Below, piece after piece: positions 53,743-64,000 of a stretch of 64,000 nucleotides of DNA; position 1 is the first letter of the stretch, and every line of letters starts with the position of its first letter. The notes beneath the pieces are model-generated. The model did no database searches. It worked only from the letters and a program-made list of their open reading frames with translations, and had not been told where the DNA came from. Origin of the DNA: Tolypocladium sp. Sup5 PDA-1 (taxonomy: Eukaryota; Ascomycota; Sordariomycetes; Hypocreales; Ophiocordycipitaceae); the NCBI GenBank assembly GCA_000750105.3, contig JPHH03000017.1, positions 62,001 to 126,000 on the forward strand, given 5' to 3'. The position numbers and the translations under genes are program-made.

Positions 53743-55839
53743 TCAACCTCCCAGCGCCGAAACAATCCCTTCCACAAGATCCCCAATCTCGTCCAGACCG
53801 TCCTCTTTCCTGCCAGACCTGCACATCTTCACCTTGCCCTTGGCGGCATGCTTGCAGCGCTTGTCCTTTTGCCGCCAGCACTTCGCGCAAAAGTCGGGGT
53901 CCCAGCAGCTGCTGCACTTGAAGCATATCTCCGCCTTCTTGATCTTCGTCTTGCACTTGTAGCACTTGAGCCCCAGCCCAAAGTCGCCGTTCTCGTCCCG
54001 CACGGGAAGGTCCCTGTCCTCTTCGAGCCTGACCCGCCCCAGGCCGTGCTTGCATGACATTCTGGGGTTGAAGCACCGCTCGCAGTAGCTGAGGCCGTTG
54101 TTGTCGCATTTCTCGCAGTGCAAGATGGTGTCGCCGGGGAGGATGCCGGCTTGGCAGCCGGCGCATATCATGGCCTTGGACATTTTCATATTCTCTAGCG
54201 CCTCGCGCGGGACGGGCGCGTTCTGCCGCTGACCGGGGGCGGGAGCCGCATCGTACGCTGGCATAAAAGGTGGATAGCCGCTCTGCCAAGGGGCGCTTTG
54301 CGATGCTGGCGGCGGCGCAGGGGGAGGAGGCGCTGGATACGCCAGGGGAGGAGGCGGAGGCGGAGGCGGAAACTGGTATTGTGGTGCCGGATACGGGTGT
54401 GGATTATCGACGCTGTACTCTGGTGGATTCGAATTCGCCGGCAGGTCGGCTCCCTGATATGACGAGGATGAGGGTGTTGGAAATGGGCCGACAGCGCTGT
54501 GGTAGGACGAAGACCGACAGGATACCTGCGGCGCGTATGCCGGCGAGGGTTGATATGAAGACCCAGGGCTGGGCTGTAAGTGGTTGCCTCCCTTCTGAAG
54601 CTCAATCGACCACATGGCTTGGACAAACTCATTCATGTCAAACCTCCCGTCCTGGTTCAGGTCAGCCTGCTCCCATATCCTCGAGAGGTCCGCCTTTGTC
54701 AACCCGCTATGCATAAAGACCATGGCCGCCTCGATGCCCGTCAGATACGGCTTTCCTTCGCTATTCTCGTGGAAGATCCTCTCGAACCGGGACCTGGCCT
54801 CGGGCGGTAACTGGAAAGAGCTGCGAACCGGCAATGACGGCGGCGGCGGCGGCGGCAGGCCACCCCTAGGTGAATATGGAGACGCGGCTGGCGGAGGTAT
54901 TTGGTTATCCAACTTATCCTTATGCCACGGGGTCTGCTGATAGCCGCCTCTTGTTGTCGTGGCAGGTGCCGACACCGGTGCGAGTTTCGGGATGAGATGG
55001 TCGGCAGGACGCTCGTTTGCCAACATGCTGGTCATGAACTCGGCCGGCAGTTGACTCGGCGGCAGATGGTGCAGATACCGGGGGCGGCCAAGCATTGACT
55101 CTGCCTCCAGGAAGCGGTAGTCCGCATTCCACGGGCACAAGGCCGTGTTCTTTCCGAGAAAGAAGCCCGCCGAGCGCATCTCGCCGTACGTAAAGCTCTG
55201 AATACTCGACTTTACTGCTTCTGACACGAGCTCGGAGTGTACGCCGCTGTCGGTGCGGATGATGACGCCTGCGTCAGCGCCAAAGACGACTTCGCGGACG
55301 CGGGACCTGGGCTGCCGTGATGTGGAGCTCGTGTCGAGGGAATCTCCTGCGAGAGAATGAAAGGACCTGGGGAAGCCATTGGCCGAGGAGATCTGGATGC
55401 TGCCGTCGGTAAACCGGATGAACCAGCCGCCCTGTGGTGACAACGCGACGTGCTCGACTGATGAATGTGGCGTGGCGACGTCGAGGAGATCTTGTCTGTT
55501 GGAGAGGACTTGTCGTGGCAAGATTGTCAGCGCTTTTGCAGGATAGACGCAGCATTGGGATCTCACGTTCGCCTCCCTTGGTCATGACGGCGTAGTCGGC
55601 GTTTGGGGACGTGGACATCCACGATATCATTGTGCCGGCCATGCTGCGCTCCTCGCAGACGTCCCCGAGCTTGTTCCATACTTGCTGAATCGGAGAGGGG
55701 AGGTTATTGCTGCCCGGCCACCGTAGCTATTAGCTGTATCCGATGGGAAACGGTTAGGTTGAGATACTCACGCCAGAGAGAAACGGTCGTTGCCCACGGC
55801 CCAGGAATCGGGCGTGGGGCCAAAGTAAAAGAACACCAT
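53743..55839 (-). CDS. EH/EF-hand protein with a C-terminal cysteine-rich zinc-finger region
   Basis: Exons 55839-55772, 55709-55567 and 55508-53743 on the minus strand, 658 aa. The N-terminal 200 aa look like a small beta-rich domain: MVFFYFGPTPDSW, then ERSMAGTMISWM and HVALSPQGGWFIRF. A proline-rich linker follows, then an EH domain near 300-375 with RSRFERIFHENSEGKPYL and one good calcium loop, DLNQDGRFDMNE. Next comes a proline/serine-rich linker. The last 140 aa hold two Cys/His clusters, CAGCQAGI ... HCEKCDNNGLSYCERC and CYKCKTKIKKAEICFKC ... CAKCW, which probably bind zinc in a ZZ/RING-like manner. EH domains bind NPF peptides in endocytosis, but this combination is not a known End3 or Pan1 protein. 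It is probably a fungal adaptor protein. Confidence 0.8.
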
Positions 55840-57429
55840 CACAGATGCTGCCCACGTCTCACGGTTTCCTTCTACGGTGCCGCGTGATCTCTAAACGAAG
55901 CATCGAAACAATCGTCAAATGGCCGAGGCCACCTTTATAGCAAGATCCCGCCAGGAGGATCGGAGCCGAATTGGACCGCGTTGCGACGCCGTGCAGGACC
56001 TGCTTACTGGTGCTCGCTGCAGTGAAGAAAAGCAACGGGGAAGGATTGGGGCGTGACGGTTTAGAATGGGGTCGTGGGACTGGCCGAAAGGGGCAATGTT
56101 CGTGCAGACGGCGGAGGTGGACGCCGTTAGTGGTTGAGCTTATTGGCGATGCTCCGGGATCCGCCCCGGGTGTGGAGCCGGGTCACTTATTGCGGCATCA
56201 CGGCGTGGCTGTGGCCTTTTAAGCTTGCATGTTGATGACTGAAAATAGAAAGAATCGTGGCCTTGCTTGCATACAGCCCTACTCCTAATATTAAGTCTGA
56301 TCATTTCATGGCACCAATTGGGACCTCTTGATGTCCAGCTTTGTCAGTGCACTGTTTATCGCCACGGCTGAATGGTTGCGGCGACTTGACTAGCGGATAG
56401 CCTGATGAGCTGATGCGTAAGCGAATTGGGAGAAACTGCTGGTAGCCGATGCTTGCAATCTGATTGTCTGCTTGACAGTTACAAGGAGTCTGGTGTTGGT
56501 GATGTGGTGTTGCTCGTAGGGTCGTAGTGGGTGGTCAGTTTGCCAGTCGGGTACGTAATTTAGCTGTCGTTATAGTCCTGGGAGACAGAACCTTCATCCC
56601 TCAACAGGCGCCAAGTAGATTGGCCAGTCCTTGGTAGAAACCGAATGTTCCGTTGCCACGTGCATCCAAGTGACGCTTGGAGAAGCCACCCTTGAACATA
56701 TGACTCCCCGTCGGGCAAGTGCACGATAGACGTGGGAGATAGTCAAGGATATGATAACGGAGGAAGTAGTCCGTAGCGGGCACTGACATAACTTAATAGC
56801 TTGCTACCACGGACCGACCGGCGCTAGTATTTGGGGGAACCGTTGTGCGCAGTCGAAAACGTATTTGAGCTGACACACAAATCAAGAAACTCGATGATGG
56901 CATGGAATAACCATCAACACATCAACTTCTCCCTGCCGGGACCAAACTGACCTGCGGTTCGGTGGCTCCCAGGCCCCTGCAGATTAATCCTCGTTTTCTC
57001 TCCGTGTAATCTCAATTAATTACTTCCTCTGTGACCTGTACTTTCCTCCCATCGTGTGCTCGGAACTTGATTAGGCTTTGTGCCGAAGTACCTTATTTCC
57101 AATGACGCCAAAGACGGGAGGCGTGAGATTCGGCAACTTGCAGAGCCGGGCCTAGTGGCGCTAGTGTTGAGACATTGGTATGCGGGAACACTTACACGGC
57201 CCGTGTTGTTTGGTTCACAAGTCAGTCAAGACTCAACGGCCCTCCTCTCTCTCTGCCCGGTACGAATAAGAATTGATTTAAATGCCGCTCTTCGTTGCTG
57301 AGACTTCTGTCCTGCTCCTCGATTATGACACTATTCGACTTGCACCTGACGGTTGCTAGTTGCTGCCCACTGCTGCTGCTTCCTCGTCGTTCAAAAAGCC
57401 CCGACAACTCTTCTTGGTCTACGCCCCGG
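55840..57429. other. Divergent intergenic region
   Basis: About 1.6 kb between the EH-domain gene and the NADPH oxidase. No gene or strong repeat. The right end contains in-frame codons that could extend the oxidase to an ATG at 57325. Confidence 0.5.
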
Positions 57430-59595
57430 ATGGCAGAGGATCACCAGCCGCGACAGCCCTCGGAGAAGGTGCAGTACCTCAACGACGACGAGATCAACGA
57501 ATTCCTCGACCATGTCGACCCACGCAACAGCGACGGCTACATCAACTACATCGATGTGGAGCAGAAGCTCGAGCAGGCGTGGCACGAACTCGTCCGGCAA
57601 CCGAGCGCCCATCATACCGTCAGGCGCGACTACGACACCCACAACCGCCATGCCCTCGTACGCAGCATCATGGGCCCCGACCAGCAGCGCATTTCCCGAG
57701 ACGAGTTCGCCCGGCGTATCCGCGAGCGCAAGGTTCCGTCCCTCCGGCAGGTCAAGAGACAGGACGAAGAGGAGACGAGCTACTTTGAGCGCCGCTCTAG
57801 CTGGCGAAAGACCCGCGCCTACTGGGCCGTGCATGGCCCCGAGATATTATTCATCGGCCTGGTTGTCGTTATGCAAGTAGCCTTTGGTGTCTGGCAGCTC
57901 GTCAAATACCAGACCAGCCCCGATTTCGCCGCCTTTGGCTGGGGTGCCACCGTGGCCAAGGCATGCGCCGGTGCATTATACCCGACCTTCTTCTTCCTTG
58001 TACTGAGTATCTCGCGATACTTCTCTACCCTGATGCGCAGGTCCTACTACCTCTCGCGCTTCTTTAATTGGGATCTTTCACAAAAGTTCCATATCCGCAT
58101 CTCCTGCATCGCCCTCCTCCTTGTAACCATACATGCCCTCGGCCACCTAACGGGCACCTTTGTTCATGGTAGTGACCCTGCGAACAAGGAGGCGGTTGCT
58201 CATGTGATCGGCCCGCCTAAGATGGGCGATCGCTACTACTACATCGACTATATCCGTTCCGTGCCAGGGTCCACCGGTGTCACTGCTCTCGGCCTCTTCT
58301 GTATCCTCGCTTTGCTGAGCATTCCCCAGGTCCGCAGATGGAACTACAACATTTTTCAGCTAGGCCACCTGCTGGTATACCCTATTATCGGGCTCATGAT
58401 GGCCCACGGTACCGCTGCTCTGCTCCAGCAGCCCATCTTTGGCTACTTCCTCGCCTTCCCAACCTTTTTGATTCTGTTTGAGCGACTATCACGCGTTTTG
58501 CTCGGCTTCTACCGCATCAAGGCTACCTTGGAGGTTTTGGACGGCGAGACGGTTGAGATTACGGCCGTTATCCCTAGATATCGTCTTTGGGACTATACGG
58601 CCGGCCAGTACATCTTCCTGCAGGTTCCTGAAATCAGTTTCTTCCAGTGGCATCCGTTCACAATATCCTTCTGCCGCGGCAAAAAGATGATATTGCACAT
58701 CAAGACGGATGGCGACTGGACTGCCAGGCTCCGCCAGTTGGGTGCAGAGATCGAGGTCGGCATCAACGGGCCCTTTGGTGCGCCAGCGCAGCGCTTCTAC
58801 GATTTCAAATACTCTGTGATTATCGGTGCCGGAATTGGTGTCACCCCCTTTTCAGCTATTCTTGCCGACCTGCAACACAAGAACGACTTGGACCACGGTG
58901 GCCCTCCCCAGCGAGAAATGAGTCGCCGGGACTCGGACACGACTGCCGCTTCAGGTCAGAAGCTGACCGGCGCCCAGAGCGGCGGCCGGGGCTTGCATCG
59001 TCCCAAGTCTCCCAACCAACCCGAGGTCGTTGTCAGCAAGAGAAAGCCCTGGACTCCGCAGTCACATACCTTCACCAACAAATACCGACGTACGGATTTC
59101 CACTGGATAGTCCGCGACGGCAACTACCTGCTGTGGCTATCCGATCTGCTGAATAAAGTCTCCATCAGCCAGAAGTGGCACAGAGAGCATGACGAGTATT
59201 CGCACCTCGACATTCGTATCAACACCCACGTCACTGCGAAGCGCAACCATATTGCCACCCACGTCTACAGCTGGCTCCTTGAGATGAATCGCACCGAGGA
59301 AAACCCCGCTTCTCCACTGACGGGCCTCCTAAATCCCACCCGCTTTGGGCGTCCCGACTTTGACAAGATTCTCGACGAGCACTATGAAGAGATGCGGCAG
59401 ACCAAGCAGAAGAGCGAGGGAAGCAGTTCCCCCAGGGCCAATAGCAGCAACGACCACTACAAGGTGGGCGTCTTCTACTGTGGTGCGGCTGCTGTGGGTG
59501 AGATTCTGGCGGACAAGTGCAGTGAACTTACTATCAGGGGCCGCGATGATGGCAGTAAGATTGAGTACCACTTTATGATCGAGGTGTTTGGTTAA
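57430..59595 (+). CDS. noxC: NADPH oxidase, NoxC type, with N-terminal EF-hand
   Basis: Single exon, 721 aa from the ATG of MAEDHQPRQ; an in-frame ATG at 57325 would add 35 residues rich in Leu and Cys. Residues about 16-46 contain an EF-hand-like loop, DPRNSDGYINYIDVE. Six membrane helices follow, with paired haem-binding His (about 221 and 235; 313 and 326). The FAD motif HPFTISF is at 408-414 and the NADPH motif GAGIGVTPF at 466-474. An insertion between the NADPH segments, rich in Lys, Ser and Pro, is typical of NoxC. The enzyme moves electrons from NADPH across a membrane to oxygen, giving superoxide; in fungi such signals control development. The usual CGP near the end is CGAAA, and the tail ends VFG. 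Confidence 0.9.
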   Translation: MAEDHQPRQPSEKVQYLNDDEINEFLDHVDPRNSDGYINYIDVEQKLEQAWHELVRQPSAHHTVRRDYDTHNRHALVRSIMGPDQQRISRDEFARRIRERKVPSLRQVKRQDEEETSYFERRSSWRKTRAYWAVHGPEILFIGLVVVMQVAFGVWQLVKYQTSPDFAAFGWGATVAKACAGALYPTFFFLVLSISRYFSTLMRRSYYLSRFFNWDLSQKFHIRISCIALLLVTIHALGHLTGTFVHGSDPANKEAVAHVIGPPKMGDRYYYIDYIRSVPGSTGVTALGLFCILALLSIPQVRRWNYNIFQLGHLLVYPIIGLMMAHGTAALLQQPIFGYFLAFPTFLILFERLSRVLLGFYRIKATLEVLDGETVEITAVIPRYRLWDYTAGQYIFLQVPEISFFQWHPFTISFCRGKKMILHIKTDGDWTARLRQLGAEIEVGINGPFGAPAQRFYDFKYSVIIGAGIGVTPFSAILADLQHKNDLDHGGPPQREMSRRDSDTTAASGQKLTGAQSGGRGLHRPKSPNQPEVVVSKRKPWTPQSHTFTNKYRRTDFHWIVRDGNYLLWLSDLLNKVSISQKWHREHDEYSHLDIRINTHVTAKRNHIATHVYSWLLEMNRTEENPASPLTGLLNPTRFGRPDFDKILDEHYEEMRQTKQKSEGSSSPRANSSNDHYKVGVFYCGAAAVGEILADKCSELTIRGRDDGSKIEYHFMIEVFG

Positions 59596-62500
59596 GAGGG
59601 ATTGATGTAGCTCTGGTCGGCGGCAGGACTGGGCACGGCCTGGCAACGAAATCGAGGTTCGACAAGCGACACGCCGCTTACATTGCTTCAACACCCATGA
59701 GCCTGTGCTCCCAACTATTCTGAAGATGTCTTGTGTGTGTTATTTAAAGATTAGGAGAAAATAGAATTCCCATGTCCCTCTGGTGGAACTAGGTCACAAG
59801 ACCAGTGCCCGGATCATGGATCATCTTCAACTAGCTCTGAAACACTATCCATCTCCGAGGCAAGGAGCTTGCATAGCACTGCGGCTCATCGCACTGCGAG
59901 CTCTTTGCAAAAAGGGAAACTGTCCGACGAAAAGACGACAAGTCCGCCTACCCGTTGGTTCGACCTAGTCGAGACCAACGCGGTGTGTAGCCAACGGGTA
60001 CTGCCAGCAATCTGAAACCCCCATTCTCGGTTGCCAGCAACATCAGGCTGGCTCGCCAAACGGTCGTCGACAACATGCCGAGACTCCCCACCTTATTGAC
60101 ACTGCCAAAAGCCCCTTGGCCTGCATGCGCGGGCCAAAAGGTAAGGAAACCGGTACACTGCCCTTGTAAGTTAAGTGCGTACTCGTAAATTGTGACCCGT
60201 CAGTCTACCAATCCACGCTCGCCCATTGCCGTCTCCGCCTCGCCAAGGTCGGTGATTGCGATTTTCGCGCATCCAATCTCCCATCAGGTTGATGCAGTCG
60301 TTGTCCTCATGAATGATGACGGCCAAGTCGCCAAGCGACATGGTGCAAAACCGGGATCAACGGGGACAAGCCCGTCTCGATTGCCCAGCCGGCCCGTGCT
60401 GTACTGGTGCCCGCGTTCTCCCGTTGTCTTGGACAATGGCCCTTGCGTGCATGGCACTGCCGTATCAACCGGTTGTTGAACAGGGCGATTCATAGGGCGT
60501 CAAAGCCTCGCCAAGGGCCAACAGGCTAGTACGTATGCGCTCCCTCGATGTTGCTTACGAACACTTGTCTTGATGCTGATGAACGTGTTGGCTACGAAGT
60601 TCATCCGCAGCAACATGAAACTCAAGGTGCAAGGCCTACCGGATTACTCGCCTCTAGCCGAGCTTCATGAGTACCAGATCGCGGCGAGTGCGCATCTGCG
60701 ACTTGTGTCTACCATCAAACCGTGATTACCTCAACTGTCGGCCCATCGACGTCCCCCTGGAAGGTCGCGTGCCGCCGAGGTCGAAATAGCCTCTGCGGTG
60801 GCTTAGATGCAAGGCATGCTTAGATCTGGTGAACCGAGACCGCACAGGTCGATCGTCTCAAGGCGCAGCCAGGCCAGAACTCGGAAGGCGCAGTTGGGCC
60901 AGGTGATGGAAAGATCATCGCATTGTCTCGTCCAATCGCCACCGGCTCTGTCCGGGGCCGGGAGCATAATGGACATACATGGTCGGCTCAAACTGGGGAA
61001 GAAACTTGTCCATGGGTGAAGTCACGGAAACGCTGTGGCGGCGGGACGACACGCACGGCTGCTACGGCAGATGAAAGCATTCGTAACGAGATACAGATCG
61101 ATCCTCTGGGGATGGCGAGTGCATGGGTGCATGGCCGCACAGCCATCGGAAACCGCCCGCGTCGCATCGTCGAGGGAGGCTCAAACACGCCAATAGTTCG
61201 ATGCTATTTTTATCCTAGGTATTCGTGAGCATCACCTAATGCTTTGGTGACCGTACTCGAAGAGTGATCGTCTTATGTCTGATGTTTGAAGTACACGGTT
61301 CCTGCGTTGCGCTTTGCTCTTGGTTGCTTGTCTGCTTGTCGAGTTGCAGCTTGGCTAGGTACTTCGTGCAAGGTTTAGCATAAGCAGCAGCAAGCGCATA
61401 GCTCGAGTAATTTCTTCAGCTTTATGTTGACATTAATGTTGACTATTACTTCACTTAGCAGGTAGTTCCCAAGAGCTTGCAGGAGCACATCGAGTTTAAA
61501 TGCATTATTGTCCAAAAGCAGCACCTCCGCACCCAGCGTACCCTAGACATCACCGACGAACGCCAGACTCCTTGAAACTGTTCAGGCAGCTAATCAGATT
61601 GCAAGCTCAGCCACTCACAGTTTCTCCCAATTGGTTTATAGATCAGCTCTCGTTGTAGTCCGTATGTAGTTGTCTAACCTCAGTCCCGGTCGCTGCTCGA
61701 GACCGTCCAGCGGCTTGGCGACCTCGCCCTCTGCCAGCTCCGGCGATTAGATCCCTTGGACGACACGCGTGAGCACACGGCAAGACAAATCCAGCCAAGG
61801 GCTGGCTCGTCAATTGCCAAAAGGAGTTTTTGACTTTGCACCCGGACCGACCTGAGACTCCCGAGGCTGATTGCGTAGAGTAGCGCGAGCACAGGCGCGA
61901 CTTGAACTGTCTGTGACGCTGCCCGTGGGGTTCAGACATTCACTGGTTTATGCTTATTTCCACGCACCCTCGACACCTCGTGTTGCTCGCCGTGGGCACT
62001 GGGGATGATGGATCATGGATGGGTGGTTGGAGAGGCATGATTCGGGCTTTTTGGGCTGGAACAGGGATGCCCTGGACGCCAAGCCAAACGGCCAGTCAGG
62101 AACCCGACGTTAGGGCCTGGAGAGCCCCTGATCGCCGGTGCCGGTGACGCCCGCTCAGGCGCCAGTGGCGATGGGCCGAAGGTGTTCTTTTGGTCCAGAA
62201 CGGGGGTTGCGGACGGGCCTCGTCAAGTCGGCTCCGGCGGGCTTGCATTGTCGCAACGTCACTCTCCAGCTTGCGAGCCGCAGGTAGGTACATCCCACAT
62301 GGCCCAAGCTGCGAACAATCTGTCTCACTGACGCGGCTGTCGCCTCGGACCCGGGGCAAGGCCACTGGCTGGAAAGGGTAAACGCAGAATTACCGGATGC
62401 GGACAGGGCGGCCAATTGCAACCGACTTACCACCACTTACACGGGCAACGACCAGCGAACACCATCGCATGTACGCAGCACCACCAGCAGCAGCAACTGC

Positions 62501-63714
62501 ACCTCTTCTTGACCGCGTCGGCATTACAAATACCGCCTGCTCGCCTCTTGCACACTTCTTCCGTGGGGCCCTCCGGTGTCTGGGATCCCAAGCACGGACC
62601 GTCACATGCATGATGTGGGCTTTCCTAATAGTGATACGTGCCAAGAGGCTATCGCCAGCCAGTCACAATATGGCGGCGTCCGCTCCACGAGGAGGTTGTG
62701 GTGGAGGGTCGGCCAGGGAAAGGACTCGTCATGGTCAACAGGTGCTCGTTGCGCCTGGCTGTTGCCCACGTCGTTGGCGCTTCTGGCTTGTCGCCGCGAC
62801 TGAGCTCTCCTCCCAAGGGTAGCGTAGAGATATCGTGGATTCGCCTTGGCCGCGACATGTAATTACAGCTACCGCTACGGACTACTCTCCTCACCCAGAA
62901 CCGGAAAAGAACAACCGTCTCCGCCATCGCCATCACGCCCCAGGGTCAACCCCAGCACGACATCGGCCACCAACCCGAGAACCCACGAGCCAGACGTGTC
63001 AAGCCTCGCCGTCCTCGACGCCCGACAGCAGAACCTGCTACCCACTGCGCATCACACCCGGCCGGGCCCCGACCTTTGCCATTCCCTGCCCGCCCATGGG
63101 CCATACGGACCTGATTCACCTTTGCTCCACACGCACGGGCGCCGCGTTTCTGCCCGTCCTCTTCCTCTCCTCCCGCTTCCCCAGGGCGAGGAAGCGTGCG
63201 CGTCAGTCTCTCTTCTCCCCTTGACTAGCCTGTCTATCGTCCTGTTGATATTAGAGGTGCATGCCGCAACCATACCTTTAACCATATCCGAACCTCTCTC
63301 TCGTCTCATTTCGCTTTTCCCTTCCCCCTTTCTTTCCTGTCTCGTGTGTTCGTCTTGTTCTCGCTTCGCCAGCCCGCGTCTCGCTCCCGATCATCGTCGA
63401 CACTGTCACCTCGAGAATGGGCAGCCAGTCGTGCTAACGCCTGTCTCGAACCTGTTTCTGGGTCCGGTCGGCTTCTCATCGCCCGTTGTTCTTGGTGTTC
63501 CACTGCTTTCGTCTCGGCATTACTCGTCTCGCAACACTTTAATACCAGCCTCTCTTTCATCAGAGGGCAATTTCGTCTGCCCGTTCAGCGTCCCTTGCTT
63601 TGGACAACAACAAGAGAGTTTCTTCACCTTGCAGGCCAAGGTCAAAGAATCCGCTTTCGCATCTGCTCCGATCCGATAGACTGAGAAATTTCGAGCCATT
63701 GCTCCAACGTCAAC
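59596..63714. other. Long intergenic region, no gene recognised
   Basis: About 4.1 kb with the 3' flank of noxC, then DNA of varied composition, then the promoter/leader of nha1. Frames at 60192-60479, 61643-61939 and 62846-63679 are Ser/Pro/Arg-rich and show no domains. No repeats or transposon-like ends were found. From about 63295 to 63350 the plus strand is CT-rich. Confidence 0.5.
63295..63350 (+). promoter_or_regulatory. CT-rich tract before nha1
   Basis: A dense C/T run (CTCTCTCTCG, CCCTTCCCCCTTTCTTTCC) about 365-420 bp before the ATG, a probable core promoter or leader. Confidence 0.4.
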
Positions 63715-64000
63715 ATGCCGAGCCTCGACGTTTCCGAGCTCAACATCGTGCTCTCAATTCTTGGTAAGTCTGTGGGCGAGTTTTGTCCGGTACGCAGTGA
63801 CTTACGCCCTGCAAGGCACCTTCATTGTCCTTTATGGCATCATTTCGGTCAAGATCAAGGCGCAATGGTATCTCGGCGAAGCTCGTGAGTAATCTCACTC
63901 TTGCGATATACCTGTCATGCTGGGATATTGACCGAGAAAGTGCCTGCCGTCGCCGTCGGCATCATCCTTGGCCCTCTAGCTGCCAAGTTCATCAGCAGCG
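63715..64000 (+). CDS. nha1: Plasma-membrane Na+(K+)/H+ antiporter, Nha1 type (5' end only)
   Basis: Exons 63715-63763, 63816-63884 and 63941 to the window end (continues beyond). The joined start, with LDVSELNIVLSILG, then GTFIVLYGIISVKIK, then WYLGEALPAVAVGIILGPLAAKF, matches the first two membrane helices of fungal Nha1/cation-proton antiporter family proteins. These export sodium or potassium in exchange for protons at the plasma membrane and help with salt tolerance and pH balance. Both introns (52 and 56 bp) are GT-AG and keep phase. The rest of the protein, including the catalytic Asp pair, lies outside the window. Confidence 0.85.

Noticed and set aside
62846..63679. Plus-strand frame of 277 codons just before nha1
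   Set aside because: Ser/Pro/Leu-rich reading of a CT-rich leader; no conserved motif, and it lies where the nha1 leader is expected.

Overview
This window looks like nuclear DNA of a filamentous ascomycete, most likely a sordariomycete and probably from the Hypocreales. The reasons are GC-rich genes, short GT-AG introns of about 50-110 bp (several with a CTAAC-like branch site), a nuclear gene for ATP synthase subunit 9, and typical mould proteins: an ApsB/Mto1-like spindle pole protein, an EF-hand NADPH oxidase, a Zn(II)2Cys6 regulator and a DUF1479 protein. I cannot name the species. No rRNA, tRNA, CRISPR array or bacterial-type operon was seen.

Layout, left to right. 0-20 kb: the 3' part of RRP6 (nuclear exosome nuclease), a pseudokinase-like protein, mitochondrial ATP synthase subunit c, a MYST histone acetyltransferase, a Zn2Cys6 transcription factor whose zinc cluster is split by an intron, a proline-rich protein with a basic charged tail, a large leucine-rich repeat protein, and proteasome subunit RPN3. 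20-28 kb: an aldo-keto reductase, then a 759-bp inverted-repeat element (22505-23263) filled with a minisatellite, then TAF12. 28-42 kb: an acidic serine-rich protein, arginase, a sugar transporter that seems to lack TM2-TM4, a four-TM membrane protein and a small hydrophilic protein. 42-64 kb: the ApsB-like coiled-coil protein, deoxyribose-phosphate aldolase divergent from a DUF1479 protein, a DUF1993 protein, a small conserved protein, an EH-domain protein with a cysteine-rich tail, a NoxC-type NADPH oxidase, and the 5' end of an Nha1-type sodium/proton antiporter cut by the window end.

Most genes are unrelated housekeeping or regulatory genes, as expected of a fungal chromosome arm. I see no biosynthetic gene cluster. 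Exon boundaries were assigned by hand: GT-AG sites were accepted only when reading phase was kept and the joined protein matched what I know of the family. Two small genes, at 41578 and 51778, share a TATA box plus AGGGG-type motifs and may be stress-inducible, which is inference.

The most unusual features are the inverted-repeat element with its minisatellite; the shortened sugar transporter; a 6-nt final coding exon in the subunit 9 gene; a four-TM gene that stays open through both introns; a tandem 27/28-bp motif upstream of arginase; and the EH-plus-cysteine-cluster protein. No wholly new multi-gene system can be demonstrated from sequence alone.
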